In this document: positions 1 to 8,186 of the stretch, one piece after another
Numbering within the stretch: position 1 is the first letter of the stretch
Layout: each line of letters begins with the position of its first letter
Source of the DNA: Anaerolineales bacterium
GTDB lineage: Bacteria; Chloroflexota; Anaerolineae; Anaerolineales; UBA11579
Assembly: GCA_026129255.1 (NCBI GenBank)
Contig: JAHCIJ010000003.1
Location: forward strand, 62,001-126,000
Reading direction: 5' to 3'
Length of the DNA: 64,000 bases
The notes under the pieces: model-generated
The model's database searches: none
Told to the model about the DNA's origin: nothing
Seen by the model: only the letters and a program-made list of their open reading frames with translations
Position numbers and translations under genes: made by a program

Positions 1-4
1 GAGG

Positions 5-367
5 TTATACAGCAACTACAAAGGCCACAACGTGGTCTTGCGTGTGGCTGATGCTTACTGACCAGCTGGTGATGCCCAGTTCGTCCGCCAGCGTTTGGGC
101 CGCCCCGTAGAGTTGCAACACAGGCTCCTTACGCTCGCCGCGCAGGATCTCGACCTCTTGCCAGCTCAGATCGCCAATTCCGGTGCCTAAGGCTTTGGCA
201 ACCGCCTCCTTGGCTGCAAAGCGGGCCGCCAGGGAGGCAAAGTTGCCATTCATCTGCTCCAGCTCACGCGGGGTGTAAATACGCTTGAGGAAGCGGTCGC
301 CATGGCGCTCGATCGCCTCACGCAGACGGCGAACCTCCACCAGGTCAACCCCGGTGCGTAAGCTCAT
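5..367 (-). CDS. acpS: Holo-[acyl-carrier-protein] synthase
   Basis: Transfers 4'-phosphopantetheine from CoA to the serine of apo-acyl carrier protein, activating ACP for fatty acid synthesis in the cytoplasm. The 120-residue length is normal for the family. The metal-binding motif GVDLVEV lies at residues 6-12 (Asp8), and the second motif RFAAKEAVAKALGTG starts at about residue 49 (Glu54). A C-terminal SISHTQDHVVA strand is also typical. The start codon overlaps the stop of the upstream M16 peptidase gene, so the two are translationally coupled in one minus-strand operon. Identification is secure. Confidence 0.96.
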   Translation of the reverse strand: MSLRTGVDLVEVRRLREAIERHGDRFLKRIYTPRELEQMNGNFASLAARFAAKEAVAKALGTGIGDLSWQEVEILRGERKEPVLQLYGAAQTLADELGITSWSVSISHTQDHVVAFVVAV

Positions 368-1650
368 GCCACCTCGCCGCGCGGCGGCCCGGCCACGGCA
401 ATGGCCATCTCATCGGTCTTCAGGTAACGCGCCGCTGCTGCCAGCACATCCTCCCGCGTTACGGCACGCACTTCATCGGGAAACTTGCGGTAATAGTCCA
501 ACCCCAGGCCAAAACGCTCCAGGCTCATCAGCGCATCCGCTACGCCGCCGTTGCTCTCCAGCGAGAGGGGCATACTCCCGATATAGTTCGACTGGCTGTC
601 GCTCAATTCGTCTTCGCTAACCAGCTCACTGGTGAAGCGCTCGATCTCTTTGAAGATCAGATCCGTTGCTTGCTCTTCGTTGGATGGGTTGACCCCCGCT
701 TCCAGCAACCAGGGATCCGGCCCCAGGCCGCCGCCCAGGCTGCTGTAGGCGTAATAGGCCAGGCCAGCCTTCTCGCGTACAGAGTCGCCCACGCGACCCA
801 TCATCCCGAAGCGGCCAAGGATGTTGTTGCCCAGCGAGGCGGCCATGTACTCGGGGTTCTTGCGCAGCGGGCCGCCGGTGCCGATGATCAGGTCGCTCTG
901 GCTCTTGCCAGCAATATCCAGGCGGCGGTAGGCGCGCTGGGCCAGCGGCTGCCAGGGCGGCAGTTGCACCTGGGCGGGTTGTTGGGGATTCTGCCAGTCT
1001 TCAAAGGCAGCACGCACTTGCTCCACGGCCTCAGCGGCCGAGATGCCACCCACCACCACAATTAGCATGCCGCGCGGGCCAAAGTTGTGCTCGTGGAAGT
1101 CCACCAGGTCCTGGCGCGTAATGGGTGCGATGGTGTGGGGATGGCCTTCGTCGGCGCGCGCATAGGGGTGCCCCTCGTAAACCATCTCATCGAAGAGCAA
1201 CGAAGCCATATCACGCGTGTCCTGCGCCCGCAGGGAAAGCCCGGTAAGCAACTGGGCACGCACTTTCTCGACATGCGCCTCAGGGAACACCGGGGATAAC
1301 AGCGCCTCGCGGCCCAACTGTAGCAGCAGGCCAAAGTCTTCGGCCAGCGAGCGGCCGCCAAACCCGGTGGTGTGCGTGCCGCTGTTGAAACCAAAGCTGG
1401 CGCCGATCGATTCGAGCGAATCGTAGATTGCCTGGAAATCACGTTGGGCCGTGCCGCGCATCAGCATGGAAGCAGTAAAGTCGGCCAGGCCCAGCTTGTC
1501 ATCCGGGTCGAGTAGACCGCCAGCCAGCAGCGAGCCGCGCACGGTCACCGCTTTGGAGTTGGGGTTCTCGCGCGCCAGCACTACGATGCCGTTGGCCAGC
1601 TCTACGCGAGTGATGTCATCTGCACCGGGGATCGAGGTGTGCGCCATCAT
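364..1650 (-). CDS. M16 family peptidase, non-catalytic partner
   Basis: A 428-residue member of the M16 (pitrilysin/processing peptidase) family. The fold is recognisable from the start (ELANGIVVLARENP) and from a C-terminal half with the ARYLKTDEMAIAVAG type ending. The zinc-binding HxxEH motif expected near residue 60 is absent: the equivalent stretch reads LADFTASMLMRGT. In many bacteria M16 proteins work as a heterodimer of one catalytic and one inactive subunit. This gene overlaps the catalytic M16 gene upstream by 4 nt and acpS downstream, so it is most likely the inactive subunit of that pair. Its substrate is unknown. Confidence 0.88.
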   Translation of the reverse strand: MMAHTSIPGADDITRVELANGIVVLARENPNSKAVTVRGSLLAGGLLDPDDKLGLADFTASMLMRGTAQRDFQAIYDSLESIGASFGFNSGTHTTGFGGRSLAEDFGLLLQLGREALLSPVFPEAHVEKVRAQLLTGLSLRAQDTRDMASLLFDEMVYEGHPYARADEGHPHTIAPITRQDLVDFHEHNFGPRGMLIVVVGGISAAEAVEQVRAAFEDWQNPQQPAQVQLPPWQPLAQRAYRRLDIAGKSQSDLIIGTGGPLRKNPEYMAASLGNNILGRFGMMGRVGDSVREKAGLAYYAYSSLGGGLGPDPWLLEAGVNPSNEEQATDLIFKEIERFTSELVSEDELSDSQSNYIGSMPLSLESNGGVADALMSLERFGLGLDYYRKFPDEVRAVTREDVLAAAARYLKTDEMAIAVAGPPRGEVA

Positions 1651-2936
1651 TCGCCATCCTCCGCCAGGCTGCCATCGGGCTGGTAGATACCCAGCACCCG
1701 GCGCTCAGGACGCAGGTACTGCTGGGCGGCGCGCTGCACATCGGCAGGCGTCACGGCGGCCAGGCGGTTAAGGTAGGTTTCAAACCAGGCATAGCTATCG
1801 AACACTTCAGCAAAGCCCATCCAGAAGGCCTGGTTAGTAATGCTTTCGCTGCCGTAGGCAAACAGCGCCTTGGCCTGTTTGACGGCGCGCGCCAGCTCCT
1901 CCGGCTTGGGTGCAGTATCCTGCAAGCGCTTGATCTCGTCATCCAGCGCGGCGACAGCGGCCTCTGCCGTGCTGTTTGGGTGCACCGTGATGGTGATGTC
2001 GTAGAGATACGGGTCGATGGTTGCCTGCAAACCACCACTCACGCCTACCGCCAGGTCTTTCTCAACCAGGCGCTGGTACAAGCGCGAGGTCTTGTTGGAG
2101 ATGCCGCCGCTGAACAGGTTCAGGTTGCTCGGCCCAGCCAGCAGGCTATCTGCCACACTGAGGGCGAAGAAGTCCGGATCGGTGGCGCGCAGGGAGCGAT
2201 AGGCGGCCTTCACGAACACGGTTTCACCCGGGCCTTGGGTTACCACGCGGCGCTCTTCCTCTGGCGCAGGCTCATCACTCGCTATGCGGGTGGGCGCCGC
2301 GCCGGCCGGGATGTTAGCATATAGCTCTTCGATACGTGCCAGCATTTTGGCACTGTCAAAATCGCCAGCCATCGCCAAAATCGCATTGCTGGGCACGTAA
2401 AAATGCTTGTAGTGGGCATACAGGTCATCGCGCGTGATGGTCTCTAAGTCTGCCATGTAGCCGATAACTTCGTGTTTATAGGGGTGCGTATCGAAGGCGG
2501 CTTGCTGCACATCTTCATCCAGCAAGAACATCGGGCTGTTCTCGCTGCCCTGGCGCTCCGACATGATGACGGTGCGCTCGGAGGACACCTCTTTGGGGTC
2601 AAACTGGCTGTTCACAAAGCGATCCGCCTCCAGCCGTAGCGCCAGATCGATCTTGTCAGCCGGCATGGTTTCAAAATACGCCGTCCAGTCAATGTAGGTC
2701 ATGGCGTTCCAAAAGCCGCCATCGCGGGAGATTGTCTTGTCCAACTCGCCAGCGGGGAACATTGGCGTGCCCTTGAATTGCATGTGCTCAACCCAGTGCG
2801 ATACCCCGCTCAGACCTGGCCCCTCATCGCGCGAGCCGGCGCGCACCCACAGCCAATGGCTGATGAGTGGCGCAGTATGGATCTCCTTGAGCAAGACTTT
2901 GAGGCCGTTAGGCAGAATATGTTGTGTAAATTGCAT
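1647..2936 (-). CDS. M16 family zinc metallopeptidase, catalytic subunit
   Basis: A 429-residue M16 peptidase with an intact zinc site: HWVEH at residues 47-51 (HxxEH) and a glutamate about 76 residues later in the SERTVIMSE segment. The start is set at the ATG giving MQFTQHILPNGLKV, because this matches the usual N-terminus of the family and the longer in-frame extension would run into the divergent flavoprotein promoter. It overlaps the inactive M16 partner by 4 nt, so the two are expected to be made together and to form a heterodimer. The role could be peptide turnover or processing; no signal peptide is visible. Confidence 0.93.
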   Translation of the reverse strand: MQFTQHILPNGLKVLLKEIHTAPLISHWLWVRAGSRDEGPGLSGVSHWVEHMQFKGTPMFPAGELDKTISRDGGFWNAMTYIDWTAYFETMPADKIDLALRLEADRFVNSQFDPKEVSSERTVIMSERQGSENSPMFLLDEDVQQAAFDTHPYKHEVIGYMADLETITRDDLYAHYKHFYVPSNAILAMAGDFDSAKMLARIEELYANIPAGAAPTRIASDEPAPEEERRVVTQGPGETVFVKAAYRSLRATDPDFFALSVADSLLAGPSNLNLFSGGISNKTSRLYQRLVEKDLAVGVSGGLQATIDPYLYDITITVHPNSTAEAAVAALDDEIKRLQDTAPKPEELARAVKQAKALFAYGSESITNQAFWMGFAEVFDSYAWFETYLNRLAAVTPADVQRAAQQYLRPERRVLGIYQPDGSLAEDGE

Positions 2937-3051
2937 AGGGACGTTGATCTCAGAAGAGGGATGCAGCAAAATATAGCACAGCGGACTTGCTTTTGGACAT
3001 TTTGCCTGTGAACTGAAGGCTTTTGTCATCACACCGCGCCCCAATCCGCCG

Positions 3052-3057
3052 TACAAT
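3052..3057 (+). promoter_or_regulatory. -10-like hexamer of a probable leaderless promoter
   Basis: TACAAT lies 7 nt before the ATG at 3065. Transcription starting at the usual distance would begin at or next to the start codon. There is no good Shine-Dalgarno, and the alternative ATG at 3056 falls inside the hexamer, so 3065 is the better start. Confidence 0.45.
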
Positions 3058-3064
3058 GAAGCCC

Positions 3065-4417
3065 ATGTCCACTCTACGCACTGTTGCCGTCATCGGCGCC
3101 GGCCCGGCCGGCCTTTTTGCTGCACGGGAGCTAGCCAATGCAGGTGTGCAGGTTGCCCTGATCAACCGAGACATCAAGGCCGGGGGGTTGGCCGAGTACG
3201 GCATCTACCCCAACAAGTACAAAATGAAATCAGCCTTGCGCAAGCAGTTCGCCCAAGTGCTTGAACTGCCCAATGTCGCCTATTTTGGCAACGTGCAGAT
3301 CCTGCAAGACGGGCCGCTTAGCCTGGCCAACGTGCAATCCATGGGTTTTGACGCCGTGCTAGTATGCGTGGGCGCCCAGGGCACCAAGTGGCTGGGCCTT
3401 GAGGGGGAAGATCTGCAAGGCGTGTATCACGCCAAAGATCTGGTGTACCACTACAACAGGCTGCCACCCTACAGCCAGCAAAGCTTTGCCATCGGCCAGC
3501 GCGTGGTGTGCATCGGCGCGGGCAACGTCATGCTGGATATTGCCCGCTGGGCCATCCAGGAGCTGAAGGTACAGGAGCTCACTGCCGTGGTGCGCCGCGG
3601 GCCGGGGGATGTCAAGTTCACGCGTAAAGAGATGGAATCGGTAGCCGCCAATTTAGATCTGGCTGCGCTGGAGGCCGAGATCGCCCGCTGCGCGCCCAAC
3701 CTGACCGCCGTGGGGCAGGACCCCCAAGAGGGTCACAAGTTCATCCTGTCTGCTTTGCTGCATGCCGAGCCTAAAGTGTCTGACGCGCAGATGCGCTTTG
3801 ATTTCCTGGCCTCGCCTCATCGCATTCTGGGCGATGAGCACGGGCGTGTGCGTGCACTCGAAGTGGAAGATACACTGCTGGTCGCCCGAGAGGATGGCAG
3901 CACCAGCGCCAAAGGACAGGGTATCTACCGTGAGATCGCCGCGGATACCGTAGTGTTTTGTATTGGTGACAAGGTGGATGCCAACTTCGGCCTGCCACTG
4001 GACAAGTGGGGCGACTTTGCCAAGCACCCCGAGCCGCGCTTCCCCGGCGAGGGCAACTCCTATGAAGCTTATGACCCCGAAACGCAGCAAGCGGTAGAGG
4101 GCGTGTTCCTGGCTGGTTGGTCTCGCGAAGCCAGCACCGGCGTGGTGGGCGCGGCCCGCAAAGACGGTACGCTGGCGGCCCGCGCCGTGCTGAGCTATCT
4201 GGATAGCCGCTCCGAGAGCAGCAATGGCGCCATGCAAGCACTGGAAAGCCGCCTGGATGCGCTGAGCACCCCCGTGGTACGCAAGCCTGACCTGCTCAAG
4301 TTGGAAGATATCGAAGCAGCCCAGGCGGAGGAACACGGGCTGCCGGAGTTCAAATTCTCCAGCAACCAAGACATGCTCAATGCGATGGGGTTAGGCCAAC
4401 TGGAGCAGACCAGCTAG
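3065..4417 (+). CDS. Ferredoxin-NADP+ reductase, adrenodoxin reductase type
   Basis: A 450-residue flavoprotein that probably moves electrons between NADP(H) and ferredoxin. The N-terminal FAD-binding motif GAGPAG is at residues 11-16. The NADP-binding motif GAGNVMLDIAR is at 151-161, the form typical of FprA/adrenodoxin reductase and the related glutamate synthase small subunit. A C-terminal GWSREASTGVVGAARKDG segment corresponds to the family's GWxxxGPTGVIGT region. It is divergent from the M16/acpS operon and ends at a bidirectional terminator. Glutamate synthase beta-like proteins are the nearest alternative, but the N-terminal Fe-S cysteines of that family are missing. Confidence 0.82.
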   Translation: MSTLRTVAVIGAGPAGLFAARELANAGVQVALINRDIKAGGLAEYGIYPNKYKMKSALRKQFAQVLELPNVAYFGNVQILQDGPLSLANVQSMGFDAVLVCVGAQGTKWLGLEGEDLQGVYHAKDLVYHYNRLPPYSQQSFAIGQRVVCIGAGNVMLDIARWAIQELKVQELTAVVRRGPGDVKFTRKEMESVAANLDLAALEAEIARCAPNLTAVGQDPQEGHKFILSALLHAEPKVSDAQMRFDFLASPHRILGDEHGRVRALEVEDTLLVAREDGSTSAKGQGIYREIAADTVVFCIGDKVDANFGLPLDKWGDFAKHPEPRFPGEGNSYEAYDPETQQAVEGVFLAGWSREASTGVVGAARKDGTLAARAVLSYLDSRSESSNGAMQALESRLDALSTPVVRKPDLLKLEDIEAAQAEEHGLPEFKFSSNQDMLNAMGLGQLEQTS

Positions 4418-4436
4418 CTGTTTGGCTACTATCAAG

Positions 4437-4474
4437 CAAACAAAAAGCGCCGTTAGCGGCGCTTTTTTTGTTTG
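4437..4474. terminator. Bidirectional intrinsic terminator
   Basis: GCGCC/GGCGC stem flanked by CAAACAAAAA on the left and TTTTTTTGTTTG on the right, between two convergent genes. On the minus strand it overlaps the last codons (KQKKRR) of the membrane protein gene. Confidence 0.85.
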
Positions 4475-4935
4475 CTGGGTTTGGGCCGCCGCGCCCAGTA
4501 GGGCGAGAACATGACAAAGCCCACGATCATGATGAGCTGGCCAATCAGCACGCCAGCGCCCTGCCAGTAGCCGAAGAACGGCACAGAGGGCAGTGGGCGC
4601 GTGCCCAGGCCGAACACATCCGCGAGGCCAGAGGTAATGGCGATGACATAGCCGGTGCCCACCAGCCGAATGCCAATATCGGCGGCTATGTTCTTCGGGG
4701 TATCGCGCCACAGCGCATCCAGCGTGAAGTAGCCGCCCAGCGCCAAAAAGCCCAGGCCGAGGCTAAACACGCCGATCTGCACGAAGCCTACTACGGGGCT
4801 GCGGTCAAGGCCAAATAGCTGAGGGGTGGCACCCAACAGGAAGACAAGCAACCCCAGTACGCTGATAACCATACCCAGGCGTTTCTTGAGTGTGCGGCTT
4901 GAAATTTTGGGGGCCGATGGGGTGCGTTGAGCCAT
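4453..4935 (-). CDS. Small polytopic membrane protein, unknown function
   Basis: A 160-residue protein with a short basic N-terminus (MAQRTPSAPKISSRTLKKR) and about four hydrophobic segments: GMVISVLGLLVFLLG, VGFVQIGVFSLGLGFLALGG, ADIGIRLVGTGYVIAITSG and AGVLIGQLIMIVGFVMF. It ends in a very basic tail KPSKQKKRR that is encoded by the terminator sequence. The ATG at 4935 is preferred to the GTG two codons earlier. I do not recognise the family, and its neighbours give no clue to function. Confidence 0.7.
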   Translation of the reverse strand: MAQRTPSAPKISSRTLKKRLGMVISVLGLLVFLLGATPQLFGLDRSPVVGFVQIGVFSLGLGFLALGGYFTLDALWRDTPKNIAADIGIRLVGTGYVIAITSGLADVFGLGTRPLPSVPFFGYWQGAGVLIGQLIMIVGFVMFSPYWARRPKPSKQKKRR

Positions 4936-4943
4936 GCACACGA

Positions 4944-4949
4944 ATTCTA
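4944..4949 (-). promoter_or_regulatory. -10-like hexamer of a probable leaderless promoter
   Basis: TAGAAT on the minus strand lies 8 nt before the ATG at 4935, without a Shine-Dalgarno in between. Confidence 0.4.
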
Positions 4950-5049
4950 CTCCATGGCATCACAGCCACACTTATAGGGCAATCAACCCTTCTACGCGGG
5001 ACATTCTGCCCTGTTGTTGCCCGGCCGCCGCGGCTATAACACATATGCA

Positions 5050-5136
5050 TCAGGATGAAGGTATTGGCCGCAGGCTTTGAACTTGTGTGAGCTTGCAGTT
5101 GCGGGACTCGCAAGCGCGCAGCAGTAAGCGGCTCAT
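5050..5136 (-). CDS. Candidate 28-residue small protein
   Basis: An ATG at 5136 opens a 28-codon frame beginning MSRLLLRACESRNCK and ending PIPSS. It is preceded by an exceptionally purine-rich site, AGGAGAGGAGAGAAAG, directly before the ATG, which is the main argument that it is translated. Two cysteines sit in a CESRNC pattern. It lies downstream of the alcohol dehydrogenase terminator in a 270-nt gap without other genes. No family is recognised and it may be a chance frame. Confidence 0.35.
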   Translation of the reverse strand: MSRLLLRACESRNCKLTQVQSLRPIPSS

Positions 5137-5154
5137 CTTTCTCTCCTCTCCTAA

Positions 5155-5185
5155 CCAAAAGACCGCCTTCGGGGCGGTCTTTTGG
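5155..5185. terminator. Intrinsic terminator after alcohol dehydrogenase
   Basis: Perfect 13-bp stem CCAAAAGACCGCC / GGCGGTCTTTTGG around a 5-nt TTCGG loop, just past the minus-strand stop at 5207. A and T tracts inside the arms make it usable in both directions. Confidence 0.85.
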
Positions 5186-5206
5186 CGTCTAGCGAAGGAA
5201 TCTTAC

Positions 5207-6439
5207 TTAGCTAGCCGGGAATTCGAAAACGGCCTTGATTATGCCTTCTGAGCCCTTCTTGGCCAGGTCACCTAGAGCCTGCTTATAGTCAGCGAGGGCG
5301 TACTTGCGGCTTACCATCCAACCCAGGTCCACTTTGCCGCCGGCCATCAAATCCAAAGCCAGGTCGTAGGTCTTCCAGGTCCTGCCCTTGAACTTATCTG
5401 CATGGCTGTATTCAGTGGCGGCCAACACGCGCAGCTCCTGCGTGAAGATGGCCGACCAGTCGATACCCTTGGCCTGGCCGGGCAACCCTACCAACACCAC
5501 GGTGCCACCGCGCTTGGTGAAACGGTTGGCATCATCCAATGAATTATCGTTGCCGGTGCACTCGTAGACGCGGTCCACACCGCCTTCCATCACCAGCTTG
5601 CCGATGGTGGGCTTGAGCAGCTTGGCGCCGGTGTGCTCAGCGATCTGCTCGTACAGATCCCGGCCGCTCAGGACCTCATCGGCGCCTAGTTTGCGGGCGG
5701 CCTCGGCCTGATGCGGATAGCGCGCCGATACCAGCACCTTGGCCTTGCTGCCCAGGGCGCGCAACGCGGCCAGGGTCACCAGGCCCATCGTGCCTGCACC
5801 CAGGATCAGGATGGTCTCGTCATCACTGGGGACATCGATCAACACGGTATGCAACGCGCAGGCAAATGGCTCCACCATCAGGGCGTTCTCATCGCTCACC
5901 TTATCGGGCACGGCATACACCTGGCTCTGATGCGCAATGAAGGCTTCGGACCAGCTGCCGCCCGTGTCCTTGGAAGAGCCGATGAACATGCCGGGGGCCA
6001 GGTTGCCGCCGCTGCGGCGCTGGCAGCGGTTGATCTCACCCTTCTGGCAATATTCGCACCACTCGCTCTTGGCATAACCGCGCGGGGCGCACCACAGGGT
6101 GGGCTCCACGATGACGCGTTGGCCGGGCTTGAAGCCCTTCACCTCAGCGCCAACTTCTGAGATTACGCCGACATTCTCATGCCCAAAGGTAAAGGGGAAA
6201 TCGCTATATGGCGAGAAGTAGGGGCTGGTGTGCAGATAGATGGTACCCAGATCGGTGCCACAAATGCCGCCCAATTTAGTTTTGATGCGCACCCATTCTT
6301 GCGTAGGGAAGCTAGGCGGCGCCACGTCTTGCATACTGGTGCAAGACAGGCCGCTCCACAGCAGCGAGGGCGCCACTTTGGCGACGGCCAGCCCGAGGGC
6401 ATAGCGGGGAATGGTGAAGTTGAATTGGACGGCTTTCAT
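5207..6439 (-). CDS. Zinc-dependent alcohol dehydrogenase (MDR family)
   Basis: A 410-residue medium-chain dehydrogenase/reductase. The catalytic zinc ligands are Cys60 (GGICGTD) and His87-Glu88 (FGHENVG). The structural zinc site is formed by cysteines 117, 128, 131 and 139. The Rossmann motif GAGTMGLVTLAAL follows at about residue 213, then a threonine dehydrogenase-like C-terminus. The protein is longer than the usual 340-360 residues because of an N-terminal extension and a loop insertion. The substrate cannot be read from sequence; L-threonine, polyol or long-chain alcohol dehydrogenase activities are all possible. It is monocistronic, with a terminator directly after the stop. Confidence 0.88.
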   Translation of the reverse strand: MKAVQFNFTIPRYALGLAVAKVAPSLLWSGLSCTSMQDVAPPSFPTQEWVRIKTKLGGICGTDLGTIYLHTSPYFSPYSDFPFTFGHENVGVISEVGAEVKGFKPGQRVIVEPTLWCAPRGYAKSEWCEYCQKGEINRCQRRSGGNLAPGMFIGSSKDTGGSWSEAFIAHQSQVYAVPDKVSDENALMVEPFACALHTVLIDVPSDDETILILGAGTMGLVTLAALRALGSKAKVLVSARYPHQAEAARKLGADEVLSGRDLYEQIAEHTGAKLLKPTIGKLVMEGGVDRVYECTGNDNSLDDANRFTKRGGTVVLVGLPGQAKGIDWSAIFTQELRVLAATEYSHADKFKGRTWKTYDLALDLMAGGKVDLGWMVSRKYALADYKQALGDLAKKGSEGIIKAVFEFPAS

Positions 6440-6446
6440 AGTGGGC

Positions 6447-6452
6447 AGTGTA
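6447..6452 (-). promoter_or_regulatory. -10-like hexamer of a probable leaderless promoter
   Basis: TACACT on the minus strand lies 7 nt before the ATG at 6439 of the alcohol dehydrogenase gene; no Shine-Dalgarno is present. Confidence 0.4.
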
Positions 6453-6531
6453 CCAGAGGTAATAGAGGCAAATTAGCACTTTTTTGTAGACAAAATAGGG
6501 CTGCCGCATGGGCAAGTTGCCGCAGCATTGT

Positions 6532-6783
6532 CTATTGCTCGGCCAACTCTCGGGCAAGTTCCTCATCGGTGGGTTCAGTAAGAATGACCTTGCGTTTGCC
6601 CTCACAGATCACCAGTGTGGGCGTGCTGCGAAAGCCACGATTGATAAAAATGACGAACTGCTCAGCTTCCGGGTTGTTGTCAATGCTCACCTCGGAAAAG
6701 GCAATGTCCTGCGCTTGCAGATAGCGGCGAGTGCGTTCGGTGTCATCACAATCGATGGCGCCGTATAGGGTAATGGCTGGCAT
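6532..6783 (-). CDS. Glutaredoxin-like protein with atypical CDDT active site
   Basis: An 83-residue thioredoxin-fold protein beginning MPAITLYGAIDC. The position of the usual CPYC active site reads CDDT at residues 12-15, so only one cysteine remains. The cis-proline motif STPTLVI is present at about residues 53-59. The ATG at 6783 is chosen because GGAGAGGA stands 9 nt upstream and longer in-frame extensions look non-coding. It is the last gene of a minus-strand operon with two 4-TM proteins and a cupin. A monothiol or non-redox role is inferred; the electron donor is unknown. Confidence 0.8.
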   Translation of the reverse strand: MPAITLYGAIDCDDTERTRRYLQAQDIAFSEVSIDNNPEAEQFVIFINRGFRSTPTLVICEGKRKVILTEPTDEELARELAEQ

Positions 6784-6805
6784 TGGGTCAGGTCCTCTCC
6801 ATGGT

Positions 6806-7228
6806 TCAACGTTTGTAGGCAACACCCGTCTCGGTAGGCTTGGCACGCCGCCACAAGCTGGCGGCCAGCAGGGCGGCGGCCGCCACTTGGGCCAGGCGGG
6901 CGGGCAATTGGACAGCAGGCAGCACACCCAAGCTGGCTGCGGAAAGCGCCAGGATGCTTAAGTTGAGCAAACCGAGCGCTGCCCAGGCGAGAGCTGGGTT
7001 GCCGCGCTTCGGTTCGCTCAGAAACCGCGGGAAGATCCAGTAAGCCACGGAAAATACCAACTGAACCACCCAGCCATACAACAAGAACTCCATATGCAAC
7101 GGCAACAAAATCCACATGGCTGGATGCAATGGCATGGCTTTATGAATTAACAGCAACGCACCAAAACTGATGCCCAGCAGGAAGTACAGCAGCGCCAGGC
7201 GAATGCCCACCACACTCAACCGCGGCAT
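6806..7228 (-). CDS. 4-TM membrane protein resembling part of heme-copper oxidase subunit I
   Basis: A 140-residue protein with about four transmembrane segments. Its core (HMEFLLYGWVVQLVFSVAYWIFP, then a polar PKRGNPALAWAALGLLN) closely parallels the core of the gene just upstream, so the two are tandem paralogues. The H-x-GW-VQ and YW-FP pattern recalls heme-copper oxidase subunit I and NorB-like proteins, but the protein is far too short to be one. The ATG overlaps the upstream TGA (ATGA), so the pair is translationally coupled. Heme binding is only a suggestion. Confidence 0.7.
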   Translation of the reverse strand: MPRLSVVGIRLALLYFLLGISFGALLLIHKAMPLHPAMWILLPLHMEFLLYGWVVQLVFSVAYWIFPRFLSEPKRGNPALAWAALGLLNLSILALSAASLGVLPAVQLPARLAQVAAAALLAASLWRRAKPTETGVAYKR

Positions 7229-7641
7229 CAGCGCTCCTTGATGCGCGCCCAGGAGTTGTAGACGAACAGTACTCCCGCCAGCCACTGCATCAGCGCAGAG
7301 GCAACCAGCGCCCAGCCCCACAGGGCGCTGGGTCGCACGGCCAACAACGGCTCTGCCACGGCGCGCAGCAACAAGCCTACATTGAGCAGCCAAAAGCTGG
7401 CCCATGCCGCAGTTTCACTGCCGCGGGGCCGCGCCTGGCTGTATTTTGGGAAAAACCAAAACCCCACGCCCATGATCATCTGGGTAACCCAGCCCACCAG
7501 GAACAGATGGAAGTAGACCGCTGAGAGACCCGGAACACTCAGCCCCCAGCGCGCCTGAGCTGCCTGAAGGACCGCCAGGGCCAACGCCAAGATAAGAAAC
7601 AGGAGCGAGGCTCTGATAAACCAGCGTGTGACTGCTGGCAT
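7228..7641 (-). CDS. 4-TM membrane protein, tandem paralogue of the next gene
   Basis: A 137-residue protein with four predicted membrane segments. The motif FHLFLVGWVTQMIMGVGFWFFP and the following SETAAWASFWLLNVG mirror the paralogue downstream, with which it shares an ATGA stop/start overlap. A histidine precedes the GWVTQ helix in both proteins. It starts 6 nt after the cupin gene. The shared pattern points to a small membrane heme or quinone-associated module, possibly a heterodimer, but no family name can be assigned with certainty. Confidence 0.7.
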   Translation of the reverse strand: MPAVTRWFIRASLLFLILALALAVLQAAQARWGLSVPGLSAVYFHLFLVGWVTQMIMGVGFWFFPKYSQARPRGSETAAWASFWLLNVGLLLRAVAEPLLAVRPSALWGWALVASALMQWLAGVLFVYNSWARIKER

Positions 7642-7647
7642 GGATGC

Positions 7648-8040
7648 TTATTTCACCTGCTGGGGAGAGACCACTACGTCTATATCATGATGATGGTGGT
7701 CGCCGTGCGGCAGAGGCACACCGTTGGGCGTCTGGCGCAGGATGGCAAGAAACACCAGCTCCTCGTCCAGGGCTTCAACGCCGTGCAACTCGGCCACATC
7801 GAACACTAACATCGTGCCTGCGCCACACTCGACGGGAGTATCGTCTTCCCCACGGAACAAGCCGCGGCCCTTGAGCACGATCATCAACAGCGCGATCTGC
7901 GGACCGCGGTGAGGTTTGAGCTTCTGGCCGGGCTTGAGTGTAAAGCGCATGACGCGGCCACTCTCGTCCACCAGCAGCGGCTGGATATTGGGAGCCTCAT
8001 CCTTATAGATCAGGCCATCAAGTAGTGCAACGGGTTTCAT
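7648..8040 (-). CDS. Cupin domain protein with a His-rich C-terminus
   Basis: A 130-residue single-domain cupin. The two cupin motifs are visible as GQKLKPHRGPQIALLMIVLKGRG and GAGTMLVFDVAELHGVEAL. The C-terminus contains HGDHHHHDID, a likely metal-binding tail. The start has a strong AGGAGG site 9 nt upstream. It leads a four-gene minus-strand operon with two paralogous 4-TM proteins and a glutaredoxin-like protein, which suggests a redox or metal-linked membrane function. Substrate or ligand is unknown. Confidence 0.82.
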   Translation of the reverse strand: MKPVALLDGLIYKDEAPNIQPLLVDESGRVMRFTLKPGQKLKPHRGPQIALLMIVLKGRGLFRGEDDTPVECGAGTMLVFDVAELHGVEALDEELVFLAILRQTPNGVPLPHGDHHHHDIDVVVSPQQVK

Positions 8041-8152
8041 ACTGGAGACCTCCTAAGCCAGGCGAATACACAGAGCGGGGGCGCGCAAAAGCGTCCCCCC
8101 AAGGAATTCTACGACCATGCTTACACGAATCATCGGATCCGGCGCACAAGAG

Positions 8153-8186
8153 GACAAATGTCCCGCTCTACAGCGGGACATTTGTC
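8153..8186. repeat. Perfect 15-bp hairpin of unknown origin
   Basis: GACAAATGTCCCGCT and its exact reverse complement are separated by a CTAC loop. There is no T tract, and it does not border a gene end. The about 240-nt gap 8041-8278 holds this hairpin and the thrS terminator only. Confidence 0.75.

Noticed and set aside
4805..5158. 117-codon minus-strand frame
   Set aside because: It crosses the start of a better-supported membrane protein gene in another frame and has no protein-like composition; the 28-codon frame inside the region has the ribosome site.
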